From contig CALSMN010000004.1 of NCBI GenBank assembly GCA_943787465.1, positions 1 through 64,000 of the forward strand: DNA of 64,000 nucleotides, in the 5' to 3' direction. Positions 8,547 to 18,703 of the stretch are shown here, in pieces (position 1 is the stretch's first letter; each line of letters starts with the position of its first letter). The stretch comes from an uncultured Bacteroidia bacterium. GTDB lineage: Bacteria; Bacteroidota; Bacteroidia; NS11-12g; UBA9320. The position numbers and the translations under genes were made by a program. Below the pieces are notes generated by a model, which was given only the letters and a program-made list of their open reading frames with translations, ran no database searches and was not told the origin of the DNA.

Positions 8547-8759
8547 TTAAATGACCCCTGTCAATACGTTCCCAACTGCGACACGAAACTCACCCCTGAA
8601 AAGCATGTTTGCTTCAATCATTGGACTGAACTTGAACACCCACCTTTGAAGTGTGGAGTGATCTACTTGTGCCCCTCTGCTTTTCAAAAGCTCCTAGTTA
8701 TCTCTATAACTCAATGTGAATATGAGTTTGAAGTACTCCGCTTGAAGAATGATGGCTAT
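8547..8759 (-). pseudogene. IS6-family transposase remnant
   Basis: Minus-strand translation gives ILQAEYFKLIFTLSYRDN, a stop, then ELLKSRGAQVDHSTLQRWVF and KFSPMIEANM, ending at a stop near 8,547. This is the N-terminal helix-turn-helix region of IS6/IS26-type DDE transposases, where the usual reading is YRDxEELLxxRGxxVDHxTIxRWV. It carries an in-frame TAG and lacks the catalytic domain. It is a dead insertion-sequence fragment at the left edge of the metal-resistance region. Confidence 0.7.
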
Positions 8760-8848
8760 GGGTATCTGTGACGCACGAGCATAAGTGTAGGTTGAATCAG
8801 CAAATCTAAACGTTTAGCAAAAACGTTCGAGTTAATGCCACAGAACTC

Positions 8849-8920
8849 CATCTTGCTCCATTGTTTCTATCTGCCATAGGATATAACTGCAGGTACAACT
8901 TATCTATTCTTGGCTTAAGT
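8849..8920 (-). pseudogene. Duplicated fragment of an efflux-adaptor (CusB) 3' region
   Basis: About 72 bp match positions 18,789-18,860 with four mismatches in 71. On the minus strand this encodes MDKLYVQLCPMADRNNGARW-like residues of the DUF3347 tail of the intact CusB. It has no frame on either side. It looks like the stump of a second adaptor gene truncated next to the IS6 remnant. Confidence 0.75.
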
Positions 8921-8957
8921 CCTCTGTGCATCGCTTCTTTATACTTCAACTAATTGC

Positions 8958-10977
8958 TTACCACTTCATCTTCTGCACTCTTACTGCATTCAGTATTGCC
9001 AATAGTGCTACTCCTACATCTGCAAAAACTGCTTCCCACATTGTGGCTAAACCACCTGCACCTAATATGAGAACAATGATTTTAATACCGAAAGCAAGAA
9101 ATATATTCTGCCAAATAATCTTTTGAGTGGATTTAGCAATTTGAATACCAGTGACGACTTTTGAAGGTTGGTCGGTTTGAATGATTACATCTGCTGTTTC
9201 AATGGCTACATCACTTCCCATTGCTCCCATAGCTATACCCACATCACTTGCTGCTAATACGGGTGCATCATTGATACCATCACCCATAAAAGCAATTGTT
9301 TTTGTAAGATCTTGTTTGAGTAATTCTACTTCATTCAATTTATCTTCAGGCAATAGTCCTCCTTTTGCCTTTGAGATACCCAATTCCTTTGCTACTTGTT
9401 GAGTGATACTGTCTTTATCACCTGAAAGCATCATTATTAAATCAATACCTTCTTTCTTGAAGGCAGCAATGGTTGCCTTGGCATCTTCTTTCAACTCGTC
9501 TGCAATAGTTACATAACCTGCAAACTGATTATCAATACCAACCAATACTATTGACTCCACAATGCTGTCAATTTCCTTTGGTGTGGAAATATTGAAATGA
9601 GACATTAGCTTTTTATTCCCTGCCACAACCTGAGTGCCGTTGATAATACCTTGCAATCCTTTACCTGCAATTTCTTTAATATCTGTGGCTTCTGGAACCT
9701 CATTGTCTAATGGGTATTCGCATAATTGCTTTGGCAATTGGGTGAGTAGATTTAGATTCAATTGCTAAAAGAAAAGTCATAAACTCATCTTTGGAATAGT
9801 TGCCTATTACTTCAATATCCTTAATCTTAAACACTCCTTTGGTAACTGTTCCCGTCTTATCCATCACCATTGTATTTACCTCTTTTAGCTTATCCATATA
9901 CGTAGCTCCTTTGAACAATATGCCATTTTTAGAAGCTGCACCAAGGCCACCAAAATATCCCAAAGGAATAGAAATGACCAATGCACAAGGACAAGAAATT
10001 ACTAAGAAAATCAAGGCTCTATATAGCCATTCACTAAACACATAATCATCTACAAAAAAGTAAGGAACAAAGCATACGGCAATGGCTAAATAGACCACAA
10101 TGGGTGTATAAACTTTTGCCAATCTTCTGATAAGAAGTTCTGTTTTGCCTTCTTGGAAGTTGCATTTTGTACCAACTCTAATATTCGCGATACTGAACTA
10201 TCATTGAATAGTTTTGTCGTTTTTACTTCTATTACTCCATCCATATTGATAGAGCCTGCCAATACGTTTTCTCCTTTTACTATACTTTGTGGTTTACTTT
10301 CACCTGTTAGTGCTGCGGTATTTAAACTGGCTTTGGCAGAAAGTAAAGTGCCATCTAATGGTACTTTCTCTCCAACCTTTATTTGTATGGTTTCATCTAC
10401 CTTAACATCATTTGGATTGACCTCAAGGAAGGAATTGTTTCTCAATACATTGGCTATTTTTGGACGTACATCTAAAAGGGCTGTGATATTGTCCTTTGCT
10501 CGTCTTACTGCTGCACTTTGGAATAATTCTCCAACAGCATAGAAAAGCATTACGGCAACTCCTTCTGGATATTCACCTATGGCAAAAGCTCCAATAGTGG
10601 CTATACTCATTAAGAAAAACTCTGTAAATATTTCACCTTTTATTAGGAGCTTCAAATGCCTCTTGACTACAGGTAACCCAACAGGAATATATGCAACTCC
10701 AAACCATAATATCCTGATCCAACCTTTAAAGAAAGCTACATCAAAATAGTCTAAGGCAATACCTGAAATGAGTAAAACAAAGCTGACTAATAGCAGGTAA
10801 ATAGACCTTCCAATTACTTTCATTTCCGAAGTGAATGGTCGTGTGCATGATTATGACCATCATCATCCGAATTTCACCAATGGTGGTGGTGTACTTTCTA
10901 TCTATTTTTTCTTCAAGAGAACAACATATTTGCTTGCCACTGTCGTCATAGATATGGGTATGATTTTTATTTATCAT
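8958..10977 (-). pseudogene. Zn/Cd-type P1B ATPase, frameshifted
   Basis: Consecutive frames rebuild one heavy-metal P-type ATPase. The N-terminal part is at 10,977-10,830: HTHIYDDSGKQICCSLEEK, then a His-rich run GHNHAHDHS in another frame. TM helices and actuator follow at 10,823-10,150 (TGES in LTGESKP). Next come the CPC membrane site (SCPCAL), the phosphorylation site DKTGT and HPIAKA at 10,122-9,720. The hinge and C-terminus (GDGINDAPVLAASDVGIAMG) are at 9,750-8,958. Frame breaks lie near 10,930-10,830 (two or three), at a four-A run at 10,143-10,146, and near 9,718. Intact relatives export Zn2+, Cd2+ or Pb2+. It is the last gene of the divalent-metal operon and overlaps the preceding gene by 11 bp. 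Confidence 0.85.
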
Positions 10978-11541
10978 TATTTAAACTTTTAAAGGTTATC
11001 CATCTATTAACTCTTTGCTTGTACTCAGTGTATTTTTCTCCAAATTCCTTTACAAGAAATTCTTCTTCAAGTCTAATCTGTGTATTAATGCTAACGGTAG
11101 ATAGTGCTATGATTAGTAGTGTAAAGGCATTGGGAAGCACTAAGAATAGTCCAACATTGGCAATCATTATACCTAAGAAAATAGGGTTACGAGAAATAGC
11201 AAAAAAGCCATTGGTTACTAATTCTGTTTTGTCTACTTCATCTATACCAATACGCCAAGATTCCCTCATATTGGACTGAGCAAACCATACAAATAGTAAG
11301 GAAGATATAGTAATGCCCAACCGACATATACTAAAGTATCATTTTCTAAATACCAAAACGGCAATAGAAACTTGTGCCAACTTGGAATAAAGGCATAAAT
11401 AGAAACTACGATTAATTCTATGATAGAAATAATGCCAAAGACTTTACCATTATAGCCGTGTGCATCATCACCCTTGTTAAAGGTGAGTGGATTGATATTG
11501 GTTTTCTTCCAAAGTAAAAATGATCTTAGAACAAAGACCAA
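10967..11541 (-). pseudogene. Isoprenylcysteine methyltransferase-like membrane protein, frameshifted
   Basis: Two frames form one ICMT/phospholipid-methyltransferase-type protein. The N-terminal hydrophobic part is at 11,541-11,300. The conserved C-terminal part is at 11,320-10,967, with SWRIGIDE, GFFAISRNPIFLGI, EEEFLVKEFGEKYTEYK and RWI. The break is near 11,320. The coding frame extends a little upstream of 11,541 toward an ATG near 11,579, with perhaps another indel. The family methylates small molecules or lipids at the membrane and is often found in heavy-metal operons; its role there is not established. Confidence 0.7.
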
Positions 11542-11592
11542 AAGGAAATAAAGATAAAAAATATGAATAGATACATAATGATTTTCGGTTGG

Positions 11593-12231
11593 TTAAGATT
11601 TGATTCCTGTTGCTACAAACACACCTCCTCTATTAAAAGAGGTATCAACACTAAAGTCATTGGTTTTACTTTGTAGATATTGATAAATAGGTCTATCCAC
11701 TTCTCCTTTTCCTATCCATTTGATAGGTTTTCCTCTTAAAGTAGGTTTGGGTAAATACCAATCCATAATTACCAACCGCCCCTTTGGTGCTAAAAGCTCA
11801 TATAGATTATCAATTACTTTTTCCCAATCAGGAAATCCAGATAATCCTAAATCACAAAGTATAGCATCTGCTCTTAGCGTATTGTCATATTGGGTTGCAA
11901 GCCAAGTGGTATTAACTTTTGTAGCATCTTCTTTTACAATATGGACATTCTTCCAGTCATTCTTATTTACTACTTCCTTTGCCTTTTCAAGCATTCCTTC
12001 TGATAGATCAATGCTAATTATAAGACCTGTATTATTCATATTCTTTTGGAAATATTCCAAATTTTGACCTGTGCCACAAGGGACATTTAAAACCGTACTA
12101 CCTTCCTTCAATGCCATCTGCTGAATAGCGTATTTTCTTGCATTGCCGTAGTACCATTTTGGTGAAAATAGGTCATAGACTTTTGCAAATTTATCGTAGT
12201 ACTTAATTGCTTTTTTTAGTTGCTTATTCAT
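11593..12231 (-). CDS. Class I SAM-dependent methyltransferase
   Basis: The 212-residue protein has a UbiE/Methyltransf_25-type Rossmann fold. Motif I is VLNVPCGTGQN at about 47-57; the acidic loop ISIDLSEGMLEKA, KEDATKV and GRLVIMDWYLPKP follow. It is intact and sits between CzcB (11 bp away) and the ICMT-like gene, so it is co-transcribed with metal efflux genes. Its substrate cannot be read from sequence. Methylation of a metalloid or lipid is a guess. Confidence 0.7.
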   Translation of the reverse strand: MNKQLKKAIKYYDKFAKVYDLFSPKWYYGNARKYAIQQMALKEGSTVLNVPCGTGQNLEYFQKNMNNTGLIISIDLSEGMLEKAKEVVNKNDWKNVHIVKEDATKVNTTWLATQYDNTLRADAILCDLGLSGFPDWEKVIDNLYELLAPKGRLVIMDWYLPKPTLRGKPIKWIGKGEVDRPIYQYLQSKTNDFSVDTSFNRGGVFVATGIKS

Positions 12232-12242
12232 ATCTCAAAGTA

Positions 12243-13477
12243 TTAATGTTCGTGTTCTAATTCTCCTGCTTTAGATTGTGCATAGACATAGTAAGCTCCT
12301 TTCGTTACTATCTGCATTCCATCTGGAATTGTATCGATTAATTTCACGGCTGTAAAACCATTGTCTGTTGCACCTGTAACAACTGCTATCTTCTCAAATT
12401 CTATTTCTTTATCATTCGGCTTTTCATTAGCTACATATATAAAACTGTTAGCTCCATCTTTTGATAATTGCTTCCTCTGGTAAAGCTGAGGACTCTTCAT
12501 TATTGAGATATATTTTAGCGTTAATGAATAAGTCTTTTAGAAAGGTTGGCTTTGTACCTTCTAAGTGACCGTGAACACGTATAGTCTTAGAATTGGTGTT
12601 GAACTCTTTACCAATTACCTCTACTGTTCCGTAATAAACTGACTGGCCAAGTGCAGGAACCGTATAGCTAATCTTTTGCCCTTTCTTGATATTGAGCAAT
12701 GTCCTTTTCAAATACATCTAACTCTAAATGAAGGTGCTCTGAAGAAATTATATCCATTAATGAAATCGAAGATTGAGCATACATACCATTGTGAAAATTA
12801 ATCTTAGAAATATAGCCACTCATTGGTGCTACAATAGCTATTTGCTGTTTTATGGTACTTGGTGACAGATTAGAAGTTGATATTCCTAAGAAGGACAGTT
12901 GTTTAGCAAGTCCTTGTGTTTTAGCATCCAATACTGCCACTTCTGCTTGAGCATTTTGTAAATTCTTGGTTACGCCAGCATTGGATTCCACTAAGGTTTT
13001 TTGTCGTTCTACCTCTAATCTCTTGAGGTTAAGCTGAGCCTTTGCTTCTAAATAATCTTGCTGTGTAATTATTAAATCAGCATTTTCGAGATAAGCAATT
13101 ACTGCTCCTTTCTTTATGTAATCACCTTCTACGAATTTTTTTGTTCCTTTTATGATACCGTTAGTTTTTGCCGAAACAGAAGAATGAGCATTTGGCGGCA
13201 GACCCAATGAACCTGTTGCTTTAACAAAGTCATTGACTTTGATAGAGGACAATGTTCCAAATTCTAAACCGATTGTCTTGGCTTGTGCTTTTGAAAGGTG
13301 TAGTCCTTCTTCGTGTTGTTCTTCTCCTCCGTGGTCGTGTTCATCATCCTCAGAGTGAGTAGATTCTTCTGCTCCGTGATTATGGCCGTCTCCTTCGGTA
13401 TGTTTATGACCACAAGAAGAAAATACAAGAAGTGAAAGTATTGTAATTATAGCTATGAAATATTTTGTATGATTCAT
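12243..13477 (-). pseudogene. czcB: RND efflux periplasmic adaptor (CzcB-like), frameshifted
   Basis: The lipoprotein signal (LLVFSSCGHKH) is followed by a His/Asp-rich metal-binding linker (HDHGGEEQHEEG). Then come barrel-sandwich and coiled-coil segments (GTKKFVEGDYIKKGAVIAYL; KAQLNLKRLEVERQKTL) to about 12,690. After a break, KKGQKISYTVPALGQSVYYG continues at 12,717-12,448. After a second break near 12,460, a stretch starting FIYVANEKP completes the membrane-proximal domain to 12,243. Its partner is the CzcA-TolC fusion 13 bp upstream. It would link inner-membrane pump and outer-membrane channel. Confidence 0.8.
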
Positions 13478-13490
13478 TTTTAAATGTCTT

Positions 13491-16400
13491 TTATTGATTT
13501 GTAAGAAATTGAAAGTCAGCTACCGCCTTATTGTAGGCTAAAATCTGCTCCCAATAATTTTTATTATTGGTTGTCATCAGTTGTAAAGTGTTCAATAATT
13601 CTAAGTAAGAGATTTCTCCTGCTTGGTAGTTTAGTTCACTTATTCTGATAATTTCTGGATTAATGGTTTCTATTTGGTTTTTGTAAAAATCCACTCCTGC
13701 TTGATACAAGTTCAATGTGTTTTGTATCTCTAATTGGTCTTGTTTGAAACTCAAAAGTGTACTTTGGTATTGATAGTTGCCTATCTCAATCTGCTTTTCC
13801 TGAGCCGCTATTCTCTTTTTAGTTTGACCATTAAATAGCGGAATAGCAACGCCTGCTTGTGCCGCATTTAGCCAACCTCCTTGATTGAAATTTTGTGCAG
13901 CATAGCCAACATTGAAGCTGGGTTTTAATTCAGCCTTCATAGCATCTACTTTGGCATTTTCTACGGCAATTTCTTGCTGACTTTTTAATAGAAGTGGGTT
14001 TGTAGCTGTATCTATCTGAGTGAGAATAGTTTGCCACTGATAGACTATTTATGGTGGTAATAGACTCCTTGGTATTTAGTAATAATTGAAACCGCTTATT
14101 TAAGTTAGCAATTTCTATTTTCACTTGGTTATAGAGCAGTTCGTATTCCTTCCATTTGGATTGTAAAGTTAGTTCTTCGATACGACTGGCAGCTCCTGCT
14201 TGTACTCTTACAGTTGATTTTCTATGGTATTCTTTATAAGTAGAAACAAGATTGCTATAAAGCCTTTCCAATTCCTTTTTGTACTGAATTTCAAAGTATA
14301 ATTGCTTGACTTTCCATTTCAGTTCGTTCTCCGTTATTTGCTGTTGGGTGCTGCTCTGACTTGTATACGCATCTTGCAATTTATTTTGAGCCTTAGTAAT
14401 ACCTGGACTTGGGAAATTCTGAACTACTCCAAATTGATTAACCTGCTGTCCAAATTGTCTATCTACTAATCCATCACCTTGATAGGATATATCTGTAGTA
14501 CCCAAGTTATATTTTAGGTTTTGTAAAGACTTGTTTTTCTCTACTTCCAAACTTGCTGCTTTTAAATTGGGATGATTAGTGATTGCCATAGAAATAGCAC
14601 TATCCAAATCAAGAGCTTGCTCTTGTGCTTGGGCAGAAAAGGACAAACCTAAAATCAACAAGATTCCTAATACACCACCTTTCGATACATTAATTCTGTT
14701 GGTTTTTCTTTCGCTCCATTTTTCTAACCAATAGTAAAGAATAGGCAATATGATCAATGTTAAAAAAGTAGCGGTTATCAAACCACCAATAACTACCGTT
14801 GCCAATGGTCTTTGAACTTCTGCTCCACCCGAAGTAGATATAGCCATTGGTAAAAAACCAAGTGAAGCTACTGCAGCCGTCATAATTACTGGTCTAAGTC
14901 TTACTCTTGTTCCTGTTGTAATTCTTTCTTTTATGTTTTTCATTCCTTCCTTTTTAAGTTGGTTGAAATAGCCAATAAGTACAATGCCATTGAGCACAGC
15001 TACTCCAAAAAGAGCTATGAAACCAATGCCAGCTGAAATGCTAAATGGTAACCCTCTAAGCTGCAAAGCCCATATTCCACCAATGGCAGACAAAGGAATG
15101 GCTGTAAAAATTAAAGCTGCCTGTGAAACTGAACCAAAGGTGAAGTAAAGCAAAATGAAGATTAAGGCTAAGGCCATTGGAACGGCAATAGATAATCTCG
15201 CATTGGCTGCTTTTAGGTTTTCAAACTGTCCGCCATAAGTAAAATAATAACCGTTCGGCAACTTAACTTTAGTGTCTAATTCTGTTTGGATCTTTTCCAC
15301 TAAAGATTCTACATCTGTATTACCTACATTTACACCAATTACAATTCTTCTATTAGTGTTTTCTCTTGAAATTTGCATAGGTGCATCTATCAAATCAACA
15401 TTGGCTACACTGGTAAGCGGCACTTGACTTCCATTGCTCAGCGTTATAAATAGATTTTCGACATCTTCTATACCTGTTCTATTTTCTTCCGCTAGGCGAA
15501 CCACTAAATCAAACCTTTTATCACCCTCATAAATAATTCCTGCTTTTTCTCCAGCAAAGGCTGAACGAACAACTTGATTGACCTCTTGAATATGTAAACC
15601 GTATTGTGCCATATTATCATAATTATATGAAACGATAATTTGAGGCATTCCAATCGTTTGCTCTACATTGGCAGAAGCAACACCACTTACTTTTTCGATT
15701 ATAGCCTGAGCTTCTATTGCTTTTTGATAAAGCACATCTAAGTCAGCACCAAATAGCTTAATGGCAATATCAGACCGAGTTCCTGTCATCAATTCATTAA
15801 ACCTCATTTGAATTGGTTGTGAGTATTCATAAGTCACTCCTGGAATATCTTTCAAGACATCATTTATAGCGTCAAACATTCCCTGTTTAGTAGTGGCTGT
15901 GGTCCATTCAGATTTAGGTTTCATAACTAAAATATGGTCGCCTATTTCTGTGGGCATAGGATCAGTTGGCACTTCTGCCGAACCTATAATTACCACATCA
16001 TCGATGATTTCTGGAATACTATCTTTTAATCTGTTTTGAATAAGTTTAGCAGTTTCTACACTTTGAGACAGTGAACTGCCCGGCACTAAGATTTGGTGCA
16101 TTGCCAAGTCACCTTCTTCTAATGTAGGAATAAACTCGCCACCCATCCTACTGAATACAAACAGACTGATTAAAAAAGCAAGTATAGTTGCACTTACAAA
16201 AACTGTTTTGAACCGTAGAGCTGCATTTAAAATTGGTGTGTAGCCTCTTTGGAAAAAGGCAATGATTTTATCTGCAAAAGTTTCTTTATTGACTACATTT
16301 TTCTTGAGCACCAAGGCTGCCATCATAGGTACATACGTCAATGAAAGTATCAATGCACCTGCAATAGCAAGCATTACTGTTTGAGCCATAGGCTTAAACA

Positions 16401-17811
16401 TTTTACCTTCTATACCTACCAAAGCCAAAATAGGTATGTATACCATCAGAATGATAATCTCACCAAATGCTGCTGAACTTCTTATTTTCTGTGAGGAAGC
16501 AATTACCTCTGTGTCCATTTCGGTTTGCGAAAGCAGACTTCCTGCTTTTTTGACTTGTAGGCGGTGTACTATAGCTTCCACTATTATAACTGCACCATCT
16601 ACTATCAATCCAAAATCAATAGCACCTAAACTCATAAGATTAGCTGATATACCTAATAAGTTCATCATAGAAACGGCAAACAGCATTGCCAGAGGAATGA
16701 CCGAAGCCACAATTAATCCAGCTCTCCAATTACCAAGTAGAAGAACTAATATAAAGATGACTATTAAACCACCTTCAATTAGATTCTTTTTAACCGTACC
16801 AATTGCAGTATTCACCAGTTTATCTCTTACCAAGTAAGGTTCTATGATTACGCCTTCGGGTAATGATTTTTGAACTTGTACTACTCGTTCTTTAATTCTT
16901 TCAGTTACTTGTGCAGAATTTGCTCCTTTGAACATCATTACCTTACCACCTACTACTTCTGCACCATTTCGAACTAACGCTCCATATCGAGGAGCTTTAC
17001 CATATTGCACAGTAGCTATGTCACTAATTAAAACTGGAATATTTCCTCTATCACTAACCACTATTTTTCCAATATCATCTAAAGACTTTGCTAATCCTTC
17101 AGAACGGATATAGTAGGCATTGGAATTTTTCTCAATGTATGCTCCACCAGTATTCTCATTGCTTTTTTCTAAGGCCTCTAATACATCTGAAATACTTATG
17201 CCTACAGATTTAAGAAGATTAGGATTTACGGCTAATTCATATTGTTTTAAAAATCCACCCATTGAATTGACTTCAGCTACTCCTTCGATTCCAAGCAACT
17301 GTCTTTTGACAATCCAATCTTGGATGCTTCGTAACTCAGTAGCGGAATATTTTTCTTCAAAGCCTTGATCTGGTCGAACTACATATTGATATATCTCACC
17401 CAATCCAGTAGAGAGGGGCCCCATTTCTGGCACACCTAAGCCATCAGGTATATTGCCTTGAGCCTCTTTGAGTCTTTCATTCACTAGCTGTCGAGCTAAG
17501 TATATATCGTAGTTTTCTTCAAATACTACGGTAACTACTGAAAGCCCAAAGCGAGATATAGAACGTATCTCTTCTGTTTTTTGCAGACTTTGTAGAGCAA
17601 GCTCAACAGGAGATGTAATAAACTGCTCCACTTCTTGCGTAGCAAGTGTGGGCGAAATAGTGATTATCTGTACTTGATTATTGGTTATATCAGGTACAGC
17701 ATCTATGGGTAGCTGCTTGAGAGAAAATAACCCCCAAACTATGAGGGCTGCTACAAATAGCCCTATGACAAACTTATTCTTAACCGAATAAGCGATTAAA
17801 TTATCGAACAT
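13491..17811 (-). pseudogene. czcA: CzcA-type RND pump fused to TolC-like channel, one frameshift
   Basis: From the ATG at 17,811 about 1,040 residues form a complete HME-type RND pump: FVIGLFVAALIVWGLFS (TM1), the periplasmic PN/PC domains, and TM4 IDFGLIVDGAVIIVE with the D...D...E proton-relay pattern of Zn/Co/Cd/Ni pumps. After the last helix and a signal-like stretch (LLILGLSFSAQAQ) the chain continues as an outer-membrane-factor domain (LDLDSAISMAITNHPNLKAA). A break near 14,030-14,050 moves the frame; TQIDTATNPLLLKSQQ and the rest run to the stop at 13,491. Such CzcA-TolC fusions are known in Bacteroidota. The pump half is intact; the channel half is broken. Confidence 0.85.
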
Positions 17812-17885
17812 TAATATTTTATTTTATAAAAAAGTTAAACCTAAACTATGAATGGAAAGGGCATAGTTGTCCCTTGGAAAGTGGT

Positions 17886-18206
17886 TTAACTAAGGCTTGG
17901 CGGATGCCAAACTCCTTCGCTGTAGTCAAAGGAATAGTCGAATGTGTAATGAAAAAGGTAGTCAGTAGAAATTTCTATTTTAGTCTCTAACATCGCTTTA
18001 TCGGTAGGTAAAGTAACTATAGAGCCACAACAAGCACAAACACAAAAAGGAGTGCAATCATCCTGGTGTTCTGAATGATCATGGTCGTGCTCTGCTGCTG
18101 AAACCTCAATGTCTGTATGAATGGAACTTTGCGGCATACCATCTGTACACGGCACTACCGAAAGTGCTGCAATATAAATAGAAGTTATTAATGCAAATAT
18201 TCTCAT
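17886..18206 (-). CDS. DUF6660-like small Cys/His-rich exported protein
   Basis: From the ATG at 18,206, about 106 residues start with a signal peptide (MRIFALITSIYIAALSVVPC). An acidic, His-rich region follows (AAEHDHDHSEHQDD), then a Cys cluster (CTPFCVCACC) and a Tyr/Phe-rich tail. This fits the DUF6660 family of small proteins found ahead of CzcCBA-type operons in Bacteroidota. It probably binds metal in the periplasm (inferred from residues). It lies between the Fur-family gene and czcA. Confidence 0.65.
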   Translation of the reverse strand: MRIFALITSIYIAALSVVPCTDGMPQSSIHTDIEVSAAEHDHDHSEHQDDCTPFCVCACCGSIVTLPTDKAMLETKIEISTDYLFHYTFDYSFDYSEGVWHPPSLS

Positions 18207-18234
18207 TACTGAGTTCAAAGATAGAACAAGTTTA

Positions 18235-18251
18235 TTGCAACCCACTTGCAA
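18235..18251. promoter_or_regulatory. Candidate Fur-family operator TTGCAA-N5-TTGCAA
   Basis: Two copies of the self-complementary hexamer TTGCAA flank five bases (TTGCAACCCACTTGCAA). The site lies between the end of the Fur-family gene and the start of the DUF6660 gene that leads into czcA. Position and symmetry suggest a repressor site; direct proof is lacking. Confidence 0.45.
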
Positions 18252-18257
18252 AGTTTT

Positions 18258-18671
18258 TTACTTGTTACAATTCTCGCATAAACCCTTTATTACCATATTG
18301 GCTTGGTACATTTTGAAATTTTTGGGTAGCTCGATTTTAGGTATATTTTGGTTGGTCAGACAAAAAGTGTTCTGACAGTTGGAACAATGAAAATGGTAGT
18401 GTTGGTCAATGGTCTCACACTCACAACTTTCTAAGCAAAGGGCATATTTGAGTTGTTTCGTGCCATCATCGATAGTATGTACAAGTTTGTTTTTTTCAAA
18501 TGTTTTTAATGTTCGATACAATGTAGATTTATCTGCAATATCAAAAGCACTTTCAATAGTTTGAAGAGAAATGGCTTTGTCTTGCTCCATAAGGTGTTGC
18601 AAAACAAGTATTCGCATTGCCGTAGGTTTAATATCTCTTTGAGCAAGTTTATAATCAAGTGCATCGTTCAT
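18258..18671 (-). CDS. Fur-family metal-responsive transcriptional regulator
   Basis: The ATG at 18,671 gives 137 residues; a TTG four codons earlier is less likely. The winged helix is RDIKPTAMRILVLQHL with ADKSTLYRTLKTFEKNKLV. The metal/dimer domain carries YHFHCSNCQNTFC and GLCENC, two CxxC-type pairs that usually hold structural Zn. The closest family pattern is Zur/Fur-like repressors of Bacteroidota. It sits between the copper operon (upstream) and the czc operon (downstream) and is unbroken, so it probably controls one or both. Confidence 0.8.
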   Translation of the reverse strand: MNDALDYKLAQRDIKPTAMRILVLQHLMEQDKAISLQTIESAFDIADKSTLYRTLKTFEKNKLVHTIDDGTKQLKYALCLESCECETIDQHYHFHCSNCQNTFCLTNQNIPKIELPKNFKMYQANMVIKGLCENCNK

Positions 18672-18703
18672 ACTAAGAATCAAATATAATCTTAAACTAA
18701 CTT

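Noticed and set aside
10143-10146. Programmed ribosomal frameshift at the A run of the Zn/Cd ATPase
   Set aside because: The same gene has several other breaks outside slippery sites, and no stimulatory structure is evident; mutation or sequence error is simpler.
16436-17368. Plus-strand frames inside the CzcA gene
   Set aside because: They are antisense shadows of a strongly conserved pump coding sequence.
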